In this document: positions 21,926 through 32,091 of the stretch, piece by piece
Position numbering within the stretch: position 1 is the first letter of the stretch
How the letters are laid out: each line of letters opens with the position of its first letter
DNA from: Microglena sp. YARC
Lineage: Eukaryota > Chlorophyta > Chlorophyceae > Chlamydomonadales > Chlamydomonadaceae
DNA length: 64,000 nt
NCBI GenBank assembly: GCA_022414725.1
Contig: CM039462.1
Coordinates: 93,863,278 to 93,927,277, forward strand
Direction: 5' to 3'
The notes under the pieces: generated by a model
The model's input: only the letters and a program-made list of their open reading frames with translations
What the model was told of the DNA's origin: nothing
Database searches by the model: none
Made by a program: the position numbers and the translations under genes

Positions 21926-23017
21926 TTGGACCGCACTCTGTACGGTAGGATGGATATGAAAGCCACTCAGGCTAATGTTGACAGCAAGGGTCGCACTAGG
22001 CGCGTGATGGCATACTCTGAGCTATGTCTAGAGTGTCGGGCTTTTCTGGGACCGGTTATGCCAGGGATCAACTACCCTCCTGGTGATGGTGTGACCTTTG
22101 GTGGCATTGGGCGTAGGAACAATGCCCTGCAGGGTTACCAGTATGTGAAGGTGCCCCTCCCTTTCTGTCCTGTTCGTCCTGATTTCGAGCTCATTGTGGG
22201 TGTTGCGCGGTCCCTGTCTCTCATCAGGAACTTAGATGACCAGCGCGCTTATGACGCTGGTCTTGCTGCTGAGTATTTTCTGGGGATTCGTGAGTCTTAA
22301 GCTCCTAGGATTGCTGCTCCTGCTGCTGGAACTTCGGCCTCTCATGGTGAGTCTAGTGTCGATCCTGCACTGTTGGGTTTCAGTGCGCTGCCCCTGCCCC
22401 GTCAAGAGTTCATGATCTTAACCATGATGCTTGCCAACATGACGGATGCCTTAGTCAAGGTATACCAAGACTTTGCTTCCCCTCGGGATATCTTTTTGCA
22501 TATCCGGAGGCAGCAGTCTGATGCCCTTGCCTCTCGTGTCCCTCTCTTGCTGAAAGAGTATCTTGCTTCGGTCATGGGCACTCATGAGCAGGTTGACGTT
22601 TTCTTTCGTCGGGTTCGCGGTATGTGCACTGACCTCCGCAGTGCTGGGTCTCCGAAGACTCAGCGTCACGCCATGGGCATCATAGTTCAAGGTGCGAGTC
22701 TGCCCCGTTTCGAATCGCTGCGGATTAAGTATGGTATCATGCTGTACAACCAGCAACCTGTTGAGTACTGGTCCTGTCTAGAGGAATATAGGCAGCTAGA
22801 CATTCTGAACATAGCTCTCCCTCAGTCTGATTCCAGGCACCCTCAGGTTGGTCCCGGAACACTCCCCAGTTTCCTGCCAATGCTGCACTTCCGCGGCGGC
22901 AGAAAACTGGTGGTGGTTCTGGGTCTAACAAGAGGCGCCTGGAATGCACTTGGGGACCATGCCCCCATAAGGATAGTCACTCGGAGGAACGCTGCTGGAC
23001 GAAGTACCCGCACCTGA
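21926..23017 (+). pseudogene. copia gag relic
   Basis: One frame is open from 21926 to a TAA at 22298-22300 and then from 22303 to 23017. The second part has the helical capsid-like stretch of copia Gag (DALVKVYQDFASPRDIFLHI, LLLKEYLASVMGTHEQVDVF, SLPRFESLRIKYG). Near 22850 the frame is lost; in the shifted frame a zinc-knuckle-like CTWGPCPHKDSHSEERCW appears at about 22945-22998. The internal stop and the shift make it non-functional as read. Confidence 0.75.
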
Positions 23018-23169
23018 AAAGAGTCGGGGTCCGATGCCTGTTAACCTGGCCCTTCCTGGTACGCTTACTCCAAGGCAAATGTCCTCCTTGCAGGCTCAGA
23101 TTGATGGGTTTGCTATGCAGAAGTAGGAGGTAAGCTCTGTCCTATTCTCCTGCACCTCGAAGTTCTCTA

Positions 23170-25628
23170 ATGTGTGTAGCCCGAGCCTGTCTGAGGGTGT
23201 CTGGCATGTGGATTCTGGAGCTGGAATGTCCATCACAGGTGATAGGTCTTTATTCACTGTGTTTAATGTTTCTCCGAATCAGCCATCAGTTCGATTTGGT
23301 GATGGAGTGGTTCAACGGGCAGAAGGTATGGGATCCATTGAGTTATGTAGTGCTTGGTTACCAACATCAGTCACTCTAACTGATGTTCTCTACATACCTC
23401 ACTGTCCGGTGAACCTCCTGTCAGTAAATGCTGTGGCTCATTCTCTCCACTGCAAGGTTTCTTTTGATAGTCTTAGTTGCACTGCCACTCAGGGCTCTTT
23501 CTGTTCTCTGGTCCTTCCCTGCCTCCAGTGATGGTGTTTACAAGTTTGCATGTAGGCTTGTTACACCACCAGTGGCTGTGTTGTTTGGTGCTGACGATTA
23601 CCCAGCTTTTGCACTTGATGTTGATGAGGACGGTGGAGTTGTTATCCCTACCACTCCTGAATGGCTGTGGCATAGGCGGCTGGGTCACCCCGGCTTTGAT
23701 GCCATGCGCAGAGCTTGTCAAGAAGGGTATGGTTAAGAACTTACCCCTCTCACTCAAGCAGGTGCAGGAACTGGCTAAGATCCCTTGTGATGCTTGTCAG
23801 AAGGCTAGGGCAAACGTCTCCCTTTTCCTAAAGAAAGCAAAACTAAGATCCGTGCACCTCTCCAACGCCTTCACTTGGATATCATGGGACCAGTTCATAT
23901 TAGGGGTCTGCGTGGGGAGTTTTATATTCTGTGCCTCACAGACCAATACTCTGGCTATGCTGAGGTATTGTGCTTGAGGACCAGGGATGAAGCTCCCTTA
24001 GCAGTCCCAAACTATCATCCTCAGATGGAATGAATCAGCTGCATGGGTTTGCCTTTAAGTGTCTGAGATCTGACAGGGCTAAGGAGTTTATAGTAAAGTG
24101 GTTTGAGGATTGGCTGATATCGGTTGGGGCAGTGCATGAGTTATCGTTGGCATACACTGCACAGCAGAATGCAACTGTGGAGGTACAATGGGGTCTTACA
24201 GTCTATAGCTAGGAGCATCCACCTGGAGTCTAAACTAGCTAAGTCTTTCTGGCCCTATGCCTTCCTAGCTGCTTGTTACCTTCGTAATCGTCTGCCCAAT
24301 CAGGGTGATAAGACTCCACACGAGCTTTTCTTTGGGGTTGTGCCTGATGTTCGTTGTTGCGTGTGTTTGGTTGCCCTTGCTACGTCACGTTAGTCAATGG
24401 GAAGAAACGCAACAAGCTGGACGAAAGGGCGTTATCTGGTAGACTGGTTGGGTATTCTCTGGTGAGTAAGGGTTATTTTGTTTGGGTTCCTAAGTTGCGC
24501 CAGGTAGTAGAGAGTCGTGATGTACTCTTCTATGAGCAGTTTGATCATAACTGTATTCCTGGGCTATCCCCTTATGATGGGTCTCCGTATGTTTCTCGCA
24601 TCCCTGCCGCTATCAACGGACACATGCCTAAGTCTGCGGCTAATGCCTTAGACCCTTTGCCAACCCCAATTTTCGACCGCTGCCCTGGTCATGGGATGAC
24701 CTTGCGTCCCAGTTAGGGCTGATGGTGCTGCATTGCGTGTGAAGGTACTGGGCGGGCGGATTCCGACGTTCTTTCAGATAAGATTTTACCCGAATCTCAG
24801 GGGTCGCCAGGCCCTCCTCTGCGCCACGTTCCGTCGGTGAAGCTTTTAGGATTACGACAGCCTTCGATCATAGTGGGTACCTGGATCAGGTCCATTGCCT
24901 AATAGTCGCCAACCTCCGACCACCTCGGATGGCTCGCAGGTGTTGTTAATCCCTTCGCCTCCTGCCATCCCTGGTGGATTATTTCGGGTCAAGCCCATTG
25001 TGATGATGTAGCCGTTGCCGATAGCGCAAGTGATGATCTTGAACACTGGTCGGGTTCCGATACTGCGTATGGCTGGGGTGTTCCGGTCGACCCAGGCTTC
25101 GTTGATATAGAGGCAAATAAGGCCGGCCTTGTTCAACCAGGCAGTAGTACTGCACTGGGGGCTATACTACCGGTTACTGCTGATATTGCTGATATCCCCG
25201 CTGCTCATGTACAAGTAAACTGCTTGTACGTGGGAGCATACATTTCCACCTCCACTGAACTAACCTATAAGGCTGCCATGCTTCCCTCCAACCCTGACAG
25301 GGATCAGTGGCTGCTTGCTATGAAGGATGAGATGGCGTCCCTCCATGCCCATGGTACTTGGGCACTCACTCCACAGCCTCCTAAGCAGCGGATCCTGTCT
25401 GGCATGTGGTTATTTGTGAAGAAGGTTGGAGTTGATGGTTCTGTGCGCTTCAAGGCACGTTTTGTGGTCCGTGGTTTTCTGCAGCGTCCTGGGCTGGACT
25501 TTCATGATGTATATGCCCCCGTTTCTTCTAAAGCAGGTCTGAGGGTGCTTCTTGCTGCCATCACTCATAGGAAGATGTTTGTTCGGCAGCTGGACATCAA
25601 GACTGCATTTCTGAATGCTTGGAATGAC
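23170..25628 (+). pseudogene. copia pol relic: protease, integrase, truncated reverse transcriptase
   Basis: In order: aspartic protease with VDSGAG at 23208-23225 and the family block DVLYIPHCPVNLLSV; pre-integrase LWHRRLGHPGFDAM at about 23665; integrase core with LHLDIMGPV (first catalytic Asp, about 23868), LRSDRAKEF (second Asp, about 24065) and AQQNATVE (catalytic Glu, about 24160); integrase C-terminal block LRVFGCPCYV and DVLFYEQ; reverse transcriptase start with MWLFVKKVG...FKARFVVRGFLQRPGLDF and DIKTAFLNA at 25588-25614. At least four frame changes are needed to read it. The reverse transcriptase ends about 14 bases after DIKTAFLNA; the catalytic YxDD box and RNase H are missing, replaced by a T-rich stretch up to the 3' LTR. 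Confidence 0.85.
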
Positions 25629-25948
25629 CGCTTTTTCTTTGGGTCATTTTTTTTCTGGTTACATCGGTTTCTTTGGTTATCATTGTTTGGCATTAGGTTC
25701 CTATTCCCGGATCGGGTTTTCTATACCGTTGTTACCCATCTTTGATATTCGGTTTTTTTTCATCTTTTTCTACCTTGGCAAATTTTTGGTTTTTGCCTTG
25801 TTTCATTCCTTCCTGTCACCCTTTGGGTTCCATTTGAGGTTCTCTCGGAGTTCTTTGATTTTTTTTTATCTCTGTTACATATAGTTCTATGTCACCAGTG
25901 CCATAGGTGGAGAAGTAGTCTTGTATGTCACCTGTGTCATAGGTGGAG

Positions 25949-26292
25949 TGTCAGCATGAATTGCGGTGCTCTCACGCGTTTTATGACTTGGTGACTACTT
26001 CTGTACTTCCTTAGAACTATCGGCTCTCCCAGTCCTGTGCCAGCTTCCCGTAATGACAGCTTCCCGTAGACTGTGTCCTCCCTAAGTGACTCAGTGACAG
26101 CTTCCTGTCACCTGCGTCACCGGTCTAGCCTGTACCCTGTTAGGTTCCTGGCTGCCGCCTCCTTTCACCACTGGTGCCCCTTGATGGGTCTCCAGTGCTT
26201 GTAATGCTATTCTCGTCTCCGCATATATAGATTGGCGCGTCTGCTCACGCAAGCTTCTTTGTCCACTCTCCGGAGTGTTATTCAAGCTGATA
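25949..26292 (+). repeat. 3' LTR
   Basis: 344 bp, identical to the 5' LTR except for two substitutions (CCTGAG/CCTAAG, TGTGAGG/TGTTAGG), one missing T, and a 16-bp duplication containing CAGCTTCCCGTA. The bases before it (CATAGGTGGAG) are the only purine-rich candidate for a polypurine tract. Confidence 0.92.
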
Positions 26293-26745
26293 CACGGCAT
26301 CGTCATCATGTATCAGTCATTGGTAGGGTATTGGTAGGATAGCCCGTGAGCAAATCAGCAAAAAAGTGAGAACGGTATCGTCATCATATATCAGTCGGTA
26401 GGATATTGGTAGGATAGGGCGATGCTCTCTTCCTCCTTTCCTCGATTTGAGTGTTTCCTTGTGAATGATTAATTGTTATTCAAATTGAAATTGTTACAAC
26501 CGTGTAATAATACATTCACTCACAGGACGTGAAGTTAAGGACACCATAGCGCAAGCCGGAGCTAGCTATACTCACCGGATCAATTGTTACATCTTGCAGC
26601 ATCTTGAGAAATTGAAATTGAAATTGTTACATCCGTGTAATGCACTCACTCACAGGACGTGAAATGAAGGACACCACTGCGTAGGCCGGAGCTAGCAGTA
26701 GTCACCGTTGGTCTTAATAATTATCTTTAATTATCGAGAATTCTC
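26293..26745. repeat. Retrotransposon target repeat and two copies of repeat family G
   Basis: 26298-26410 contains a tandem pair of the sequence into which the LTR element inserted (ATCGTCATCAT-TATCAGTC, then GGTA-GGATATTGGTAGGATAG). Then come two direct copies of family G (about 26470-26575 and 26605-26705): ATTGAAATTGTTACA, CACTCACAGGACGTGAA, AAGGACACCA, GCCGGAGCTAGC. Diverged family G copies lie near 11765-11860 (+) and 35780-35878 (-). Confidence 0.6.
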
Positions 26746-26898
26746 CTGGTGAGAGTCTCACCAGGAGAAATACTCATTCGGAGCAAAACAAAGTTACTTA
26801 CGCATGCCCTTTCATGTTCCTTCACACATTTCAAAACTGACGCATGGCTGTACATCTTTGCGGCGTGCCGTCGCAGGTGAACCCTGATGTGTGAAACA
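26746..26898 (+). promoter_or_regulatory. 5' flank of gene 3, conserved with gene 2
   Basis: Carries ACTCATTCGGA (26772), TTCACACATTTCAAA (26821) and GCAGGTGAACCCTGA (26873-26887) in the same order as the flank of gene 2. A perfect 12-bp-arm inverted repeat, TTCTCCTGGTGAGA...TCTCACCAGGAGAA, lies at 26740-26768. No TATA box is evident. Confidence 0.5.
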
Positions 26899-28364
26899 AT
26901 GACAACATCCTCAAGACTGTCCAGGGCTGCAATCGCCCTCTTATTATGCCTTGGGGCCAACCTACTGCCCGAAGCTGATGCTCTAGGCGATAGTCCCAGA
27001 CAAACCCACCGTCCGGGACTCTCTCCCCCTCCACCCCCTTACAGTCCCAGTTACCCTTATCAGCCTGCTGAGCCTGGCACGCCTCGACGCCCTCGCAAGC
27101 CTCGATCCCCTCGCAAGCCTTTTAGGCCGCGTTCCCCCAGCCCCCCTCAAAGCCCCAGCAACCCTGATCACCCCAGCAACCCAGAACACCCTTACAGTCC
27201 CAGATACCCTGATGAACCCACTGATGAACCTGGCGAGCCTGGATCCCTCCGCAAGCCACGATCCCCTAGGATGCCTCGATCACCCTTCAAGCCTCGTTCC
27301 CCCAGCTCCCCTGGCCATCCCAGCCCCCCTCACAGCCCCAGCCACCCTCACCCACCAAGCCATCCAGAACACCCTTCCAGTCCCAGCCACCCTCACCTTC
27401 CCAGCCACCCTTACCAAACCGGCAAACCTGGTGAGCCTCGAGGCCCTCGCAAGCCTCGATCCCCTCGCAAGCCTTTTAGGCCTCGTTCCCCCAGCCCCCT
27501 CAAAGCCCCAGCAACCTGATCACCCCAGCAACCCAGAACACCCTTACAGTCCCAGATACCCTGATGAACCCACTGAATGAACCTGGCGAGCCTGGATCCC
27601 CCGCAAGCCACGATCCCCTAGGAATGCCTCGATCACCCTTCAAGCCTCGTTCCCCCAGCTCCCCTGGCCATCCTAGCCCCCCTCACTGCCCCAGCCACCC
27701 TCACCCACCAAGCCATGCAGAACACCCTTCCAGTCCCAGCCACCCTCACCTTCCCAGCCACCCTTACCAAACCGGCAAACCTGGTGAGCCTCGAGGCCCT
27801 CGCAAGTCTCGACTCCCTCGCAAGCCTCGATCACCCTTCAAGCCTCGTTCCCCCAGCCCCCCTGGCCATCCCAGCCCCCCTGGCAGACCCAACCACCCTC
27901 ACCCACCAAGCCATCCAGAACACCCTCACAGCCCCAGCCACCCTGACAGCCCTCATCACCCTCGTTCCCCTACCAAAGACGAGACTACTGACACTGACAA
28001 GAGTGACAAGTCTACTAGCAGAGACAAGTCTGACAAGTCTGACAAGGGTGACAAGTCTGACAAGAGTGACAAGTACGACAAGTCTGACAAGAACAACAAG
28101 TCTGACAAGTCTACCAGCAGCGACAAGTCTGACAAGTCTACCAGCAGTGACAAGTCTGACAACTCTGACAAAGGCAATAAGTCTGACAAGTCTGACAAGA
28201 ACGACAAGCCTGGCAAGGATATTTACCAAAAGAGCGATAAGAAGAACAAGGAGCTTTACAGGAGAAGCAGTCTCCGCCGGGCATTGTCTTTATTCACTTT
28301 CCAGCCTCACTCCCTGACTGCCGGCTGGTCAATTTCATGCTTTGACCAAGTCTGTAACAACTAA
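26899..28364 (+). CDS. Gene 3: secreted proline-rich protein with Lys/Ser/Asp-rich tail
   Basis: I chose the ATG at 26899 because paralogues begin ATGACA at the same place. Residues 1-28 are a signal peptide (ALLLCLGANLLPEADA, cleavage after ADA). The rod has two sub-types: PRKPRSPRKPFRPRSP (basic Pro/Arg/Lys) and SHPHPPSHPEHPSSPSHP (Pro/His/Ser). A block of about 352 bp is repeated twice and begins a third time. The second copy carries compensating indels near 27500, 27575, 27600 and 27630, so the product must be read in three frames. The last third (27970-28250) encodes DKSDKSTSSDKSDKSDKG-type repeats, then a short non-repetitive end and TAA at 28362-28364. The predicted role is an exported, probably hydroxylated and glycosylated, wall or matrix protein with a polyampholyte tail. 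The frame changes look like indel errors or recent damage, since both sides keep meaningful protein. Confidence 0.7.
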
Positions 28365-28369
28365 TTGCT

Positions 28370-28403
28370 GAAAAGAGTGACATGTCCAAGAGCGGACAAG
28401 TAT
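28370..28403 (+). repeat. Fragment of the Lys/Ser/Asp tail repeat after gene 3
   Basis: CTGAAAAGAGTGACATGTCC and AAGAGCGGACAAG match the DNA unit of the array at 32092-32945 (CTGAAAAGAGTGACAAGTCC, AAGAGCGACAAGG). It begins only about six bases after the stop of gene 3, in a different frame. Confidence 0.6.
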
Positions 28404-28436
28404 AGGGTCTGCGTCTCGACACAGTGCAGAAGTTGC

Positions 28437-28915
28437 CTCCCATTCCCCTCTTCCGCCTTCCCCCTCCTCCTCGCCCCCCTCCTCCTGGTCCCCCATCCTC
28501 CCTCCTCCCTCCCAGCCCCCTCCTACTCCCCCATCCAGCTCCTCTGGTCTTCCAGCCCCCTCCTCCTCCCACCCCCTCCCTCCTCCGGTCCTTCCAGCCC
28601 CCCCTCCTCCTCTCCACCCCTGTCCTGTGCCCCCCCTCCTCCTGGTCCTCCCCAGCCCTCTCCTCCCACTCCCCCCCTTCCTCCGGGTCCTTTCGCCCCC
28701 CATCCTCCTCCTCCCGCCCCCCCCCCCCCCCCCCCCTCCTCCTGGCCCTCCAAGCCCCCCTCCTCCTCCCCCCCCCACCCCTCCTCCTGGCCCTCCAAGC
28801 CCCCCTCCATCCTCCTCCCCCCCCCCCCCCCCCCCTCCTCCTCCCACTCCCCCCTCTCCTACGGGTCCTTCCAGCCCCGCTCCTCCTCCTGGTCCTCCCA
28901 ACCCTCCCATCCCAC
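28437..28915 (+). repeat. Polypyrimidine CCTCCT tract
   Basis: Almost purine-free on the plus strand, same CCTCCTCCTGGCCCTCCAAGC unit type as in gene 1. Apparent open frames give Pro/Leu/Ser or, on the other strand, Gly/Glu/Arg only. No signal peptide or start context precedes it. It may be a displaced rod segment of the family. Confidence 0.8.
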
Positions 28916-29070
28916 AACTAAATATACATATATATACAGCACTTTCTCTTTCTCCCCCCTCCCCTCACCCCACCCAGTGGGGTCACCCTCGACCCTCCCC
29001 GCCACTCTCTTTTCCCCAACCACCGGCACGCCCGCGTAATCCCCTTCTCCCTACCTCATCCATATCACTC

Positions 29071-29111
29071 CAATAGCATCAAATCCATTGGACAAGGATT
29101 TGATGCTATTG
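29071..29111. repeat. Perfect 16-bp hairpin
   Basis: CAATAGCATCAAATCC (29071-29086), loop ATTGGACAA, GGATTTGATGCTATTG (29096-29111). It precedes the MITE-C insertion by about 100 bases and is not part of it. Confidence 0.8.
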
Positions 29112-29214
29112 ATGTATTCGTTGATAAGCTCAGCAATATGGCACATTTTGCACCCACCAATACAAACATCGATGCAATAGGTGCTGCACGATTGTACTTA
29201 GATAGGGTGTTCAG

Positions 29215-29398
29215 TAGGGAACAGCAACTAAAATTAGTGTTAAAAAACTAATATTAACTAATATTATTATAGTGTCACAATAATGTTAGTTTTTAAAATA
29301 AATTAAAAATTCTGGTGAGACGGCTTGTTCGACTAATATTATATAAAAGTATATAATATTAATTATTCACTAATATAATGTTACATAGCCGACCCCTA
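29215..29398 (+). mobile_element. MITE-C copy 1 (hAT-type, 184 bp)
   Basis: Starts TAGGGAACAGCAACTAAAAT and ends (reverse complement) TAGGGGTCGGCTATGTAAC. A perfect 8-bp target duplication GTGTTCAG flanks it (29207-29214, 29399-29406). The interior is AT-rich with ACTAATATTA motifs and GGTGAGACGGCTTGTTCGAC, and has no open frame. Second copy: 35183-35367, opposite orientation. Confidence 0.88.
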
Positions 29399-29670
29399 GT
29401 GTTCAGACATCATAGTTTGACTAAAGTCCTGATCACTGATCGTGATACAAGATACAACTACTACACGTGATCTACTGCCAATGCAGCTAATGTTTGAACT
29501 AGGAATTGTGGAGAACTGTGGTCTCAACACATCTAGCCTTCCCTCACAACATTGATAAGGGTAATGATAACGCCTTGTGGGGCGTGGTATGTAGGGAACC
29601 CGTCGTACGCGGGTAGAGAATGGTCTGCCACCTCAAATGGACAAGCTACCATCGCGGTTGACAACCTGCA

Positions 29671-29775
29671 ACGCTTTAGGGCTGGCCGTAGGGGGAATCG
29701 ACCTCGACCCCGTTTCGTTTCAGCGACTTGGTGTACCACTAGACCAATCGTATCACTGAAACGGGCTCCAACATT
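29671..29775 (-). other. tRNA-related sequence (pol III A and B boxes), SINE-like
   Basis: On the minus strand, TGGTCTAGTGG fits the A-box consensus and GGTCGATTCC, about 40 bases downstream, is one base off the B box. A full cloverleaf cannot be drawn. Read on the plus strand, a stretch nearby (GGCGGTGGTGTTTCCACTGC, AGGATAAGTGGCCATTGTAATC, 29916-29965) recurs at 63930-63990 next to another B-box-like sequence (63771-63782, minus strand), so both may belong to one dispersed element. Confidence 0.4.
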
Positions 29776-29994
29776 GATAAGGGGATGTGACGGTTGCGTG
29801 TTGAGGTTGCTGTCTCTCTCACCATTTTTGATGCTATTTCCATGTTCCATGCCAAACGGGAGAAGTTCGATCCCCACTGCCGGAAGACAGTGGTGTTCGG
29901 AGTCCGTTCCCTCGGGGGCGGTGGTGTTTCCACTGCCAGGATAAGTGGCCATTGTAATCTTCTTCTTCTTCCATGCCCATGTTATGCTCTGAAC

Positions 29995-31395
29995 CAATGC
30001 ATTCCTAGTTTTTATACAAGACCTCAGGTCATTGATGTACTCGTGATCTGCTGTCACCACCACCACGCACCACCACCACCACCACCACCACCGCCACCAC
30101 CACCACCAAACCAAACCAATGGGTTCCTAGTTTTTTATACAAGACCTTAGGTCATTGATGTACTCGTGATCTGCTGTCACCACCACCACGCACCACCACC
30201 ACCACCACACCACCACCACCACCACACCACCACCACCACCACCGCCACCACCACCACACCACCGCCACCAAACCAAACCAATGGTTCCTAGTTTTTATAC
30301 GAGACCTTAGGTCATTGATGTACTCGTGATCTGCTGTCACCACCACCACGCACCACCACCACCACCGCCACCACCACCACCACCACCACCGCCACCAAAC
30401 CAAACCAATGGGTTCCTAGTTTTTATACGAGACCTTAGGTCATTGATGTACTCATGATCTGCTGTCACCACCACCACGCACCACCACCACCACCACCACC
30501 ACCACCGCCACCACCACCACCACCGCCACCAAACCAAAACCAAACCAATGGGTTCCTAGTTTTGTACGAGACCTTAGGTCATTGATGTACTCGTGATCTG
30601 CTGTCACCACCATCACGCACCACCACCACCACCACCACCACCGCCACCACCACCAAAACCAAACCAAACCAATGGGTTCCTAGTTTTTATACGAGACCAT
30701 TGGTCATTGATGTACTCGTGATCTGCTGTCACCACCACCACGCACCACCACCACCACCACCACACCACCACCACCACCAAACCAAACCAAACCAATGGGT
30801 TCCTAGTTTTTATACGAGACCATTGGTGATTGATGTACTCGTGATCTGCTGTCACCACCACCACGCACCACCACCACCACCGCCACCACCACACCGCCAC
30901 CACCGCCACCACCACCACCACCACCACCACCAAACCAAACCAATGGGTTCCTAGTTTTTATACGAGACCATTGGTCATTGATGTACTCGTGATCTGCTGT
31001 CACCACCACCACCACCACCACCACCACTACCACCACCGCCACCACCACCACCACCACCGCCACCGCCACCAAACCAAACCAATGGGTTCCTAGTTTTTAT
31101 ACGAGACCATTGGTCATTGATGTACTCTGATCTGCTGTCACCACCACCACCACCACCACCACTACCACCACAGCCACCACCACCACCACCACCACCACCA
31201 CCACCGCCACCAAACCAAAACCAATGGGTTCCTAGTTTGTATACAAGACTTTTGGTCATTGATGTACTCGTGATATGTTGCCACCACCACCACCACCACT
31301 ACCACCACCACCGCCACCACCACCACCGCCACCAAACCAAACCAATGGGTTCCTAGTTTTTATACGAGACTTTTGGTCATTGATGTACTCGTGAT
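29995..31395. repeat. Minisatellite with embedded (CCA)n, eleven units
   Basis: The unit is about 115-150 bp: GGGTTCCTAGTTTTTATACG, AGACCATTGGTCATTGATGT, ACTCGTGATCTGCTGTCACC, then a variable (CCA)n/(CCG)n run and AAACCAAACCAAT. The constant part appears eleven times with few changes; nearly all length variation is in the CCA run. Degenerate units continue at 31515-31590 and 31805-31925. Open frames here are Pro/His or Trp/Val/Gly runs and are not genes. Confidence 0.9.
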
Positions 31396-31470
31396 ATGTG
31401 GTGGTGTGGTGTGGTGTGGTGTGGTGTGGTGTGGTGTGGTGTGGTGTGGTGTAGTGCATTGTGGTGTGGT
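31396..31470. repeat. (GTGGT)n tract, strand-switched end of the CCA array
   Basis: Directly after a constant unit, the expected CCA run is replaced by about twelve GTGGT units, a G-rich rather than C-rich plus strand. The reversal of strand composition occurs within a few bases. Confidence 0.85.
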
Positions 31471-31592
31471 ATTTACCTGAGGGTGGATGCTGTCAATTGC
31501 TGTCAATACAGCCTGTCAATTTTTGTACTCGTGATCTGCTGTCAATATAACCAAACCAATGGGTTCCTAGTTTTTTCATCTGAGACTTTTCA

Positions 31593-31791
31593 TAGCTTTT
31601 CTTTTCAGCTTCGAGCAGCAGCTTCTAGGCAGCTCCCTGAGCCAGCCACTGGGGCAAGCCGTGCGCCTTCAACAGAAGAGGAAATCTGGTCGTGTCTGCT
31701 TCAAGGTGCACTAGGCTGCATCAGGTCTGGGTGACTAGCCAGTCAGGGGAGCTGCCTAGCAGCTGCTACTAGCAGCTGAAAATAAAAGCTA
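31593..31791. mobile_element. Foldback element family E, copy 1 (199 bp)
   Basis: Ends TAGCTTTTCTTTTCAGCTTC and the complement of GCTGAAAATAAAAGCTA are long inverted repeats continuing into GAGCAGCAGCTTCTAGGCAG / CTGCCTAGCAGCTGCTACTAG. It interrupts a minisatellite unit, and GAGACTTTT is present on both sides (31582-31590, 31793-31801), a 9-bp target duplication. Long inverted repeats with 9-11-bp duplications are typical of Mutator-like elements; that assignment is inference. Other copies: 53634-53803, 58387-58572, 58870-59075, 59990-60165. Confidence 0.75.
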
Positions 31792-32091
31792 CGAGACTTT
31801 TGAAAATTGCTGTAATCGTCATCTGATATCAATATAACCAAACCGATGGGTTTCTAGTTTTTATATCTGAGACTTATGATAATTGCTGTACTCCTGATCT
31901 GCTGTCAATACAGCTAGTGTAATTATATGGAAGACATACGGTATGCCAATGCTTATGTCCATTCAGCCATACTTTTCAAGAAGGAAGACAGTATGGGAAA
32001 ATAGAACCACAGCAGAACATGAGCAAAGATTAACCAGGGGTTCGGATTGCAGAAGCTTCAGCTCAAAATAAACAAAGACACTCACTAGTCT

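Larger units (their letters stand above)
14541..26292 (+). mobile_element. Ty1/copia LTR retrotransposon, 11.75 kb, degenerate
   Basis: Two direct LTRs (14541-14869 and 25949-26292) bound the element and CACGG is duplicated outside both (14536-14540, 26293-26297). The flanks rejoin to a sequence similar to a second local copy at about 26358-26410 (AAAAAAGTGAG-ACGG-ATCGTCATCAT), confirming the empty site. Internal order gag, protease, integrase, reverse transcriptase is the copia order. Reverse transcriptase stops early and RNase H is absent. gag starts only at about 21.9 kb, so roughly 6 kb between 15.9 and 21.9 kb is probably nested or captured material (satellite, repeat family J, anonymous sequence). 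The LTRs differ by only two substitutions plus two indels, so the insertion is young although its proteins are broken. Confidence 0.92.

Noticed and set aside
29533..30950. Minus-strand open frames rich in Trp/Val/Gly in the CCA array
   Set aside because: They are translations of GGT/TGG runs; frame and length change with each CCA expansion.
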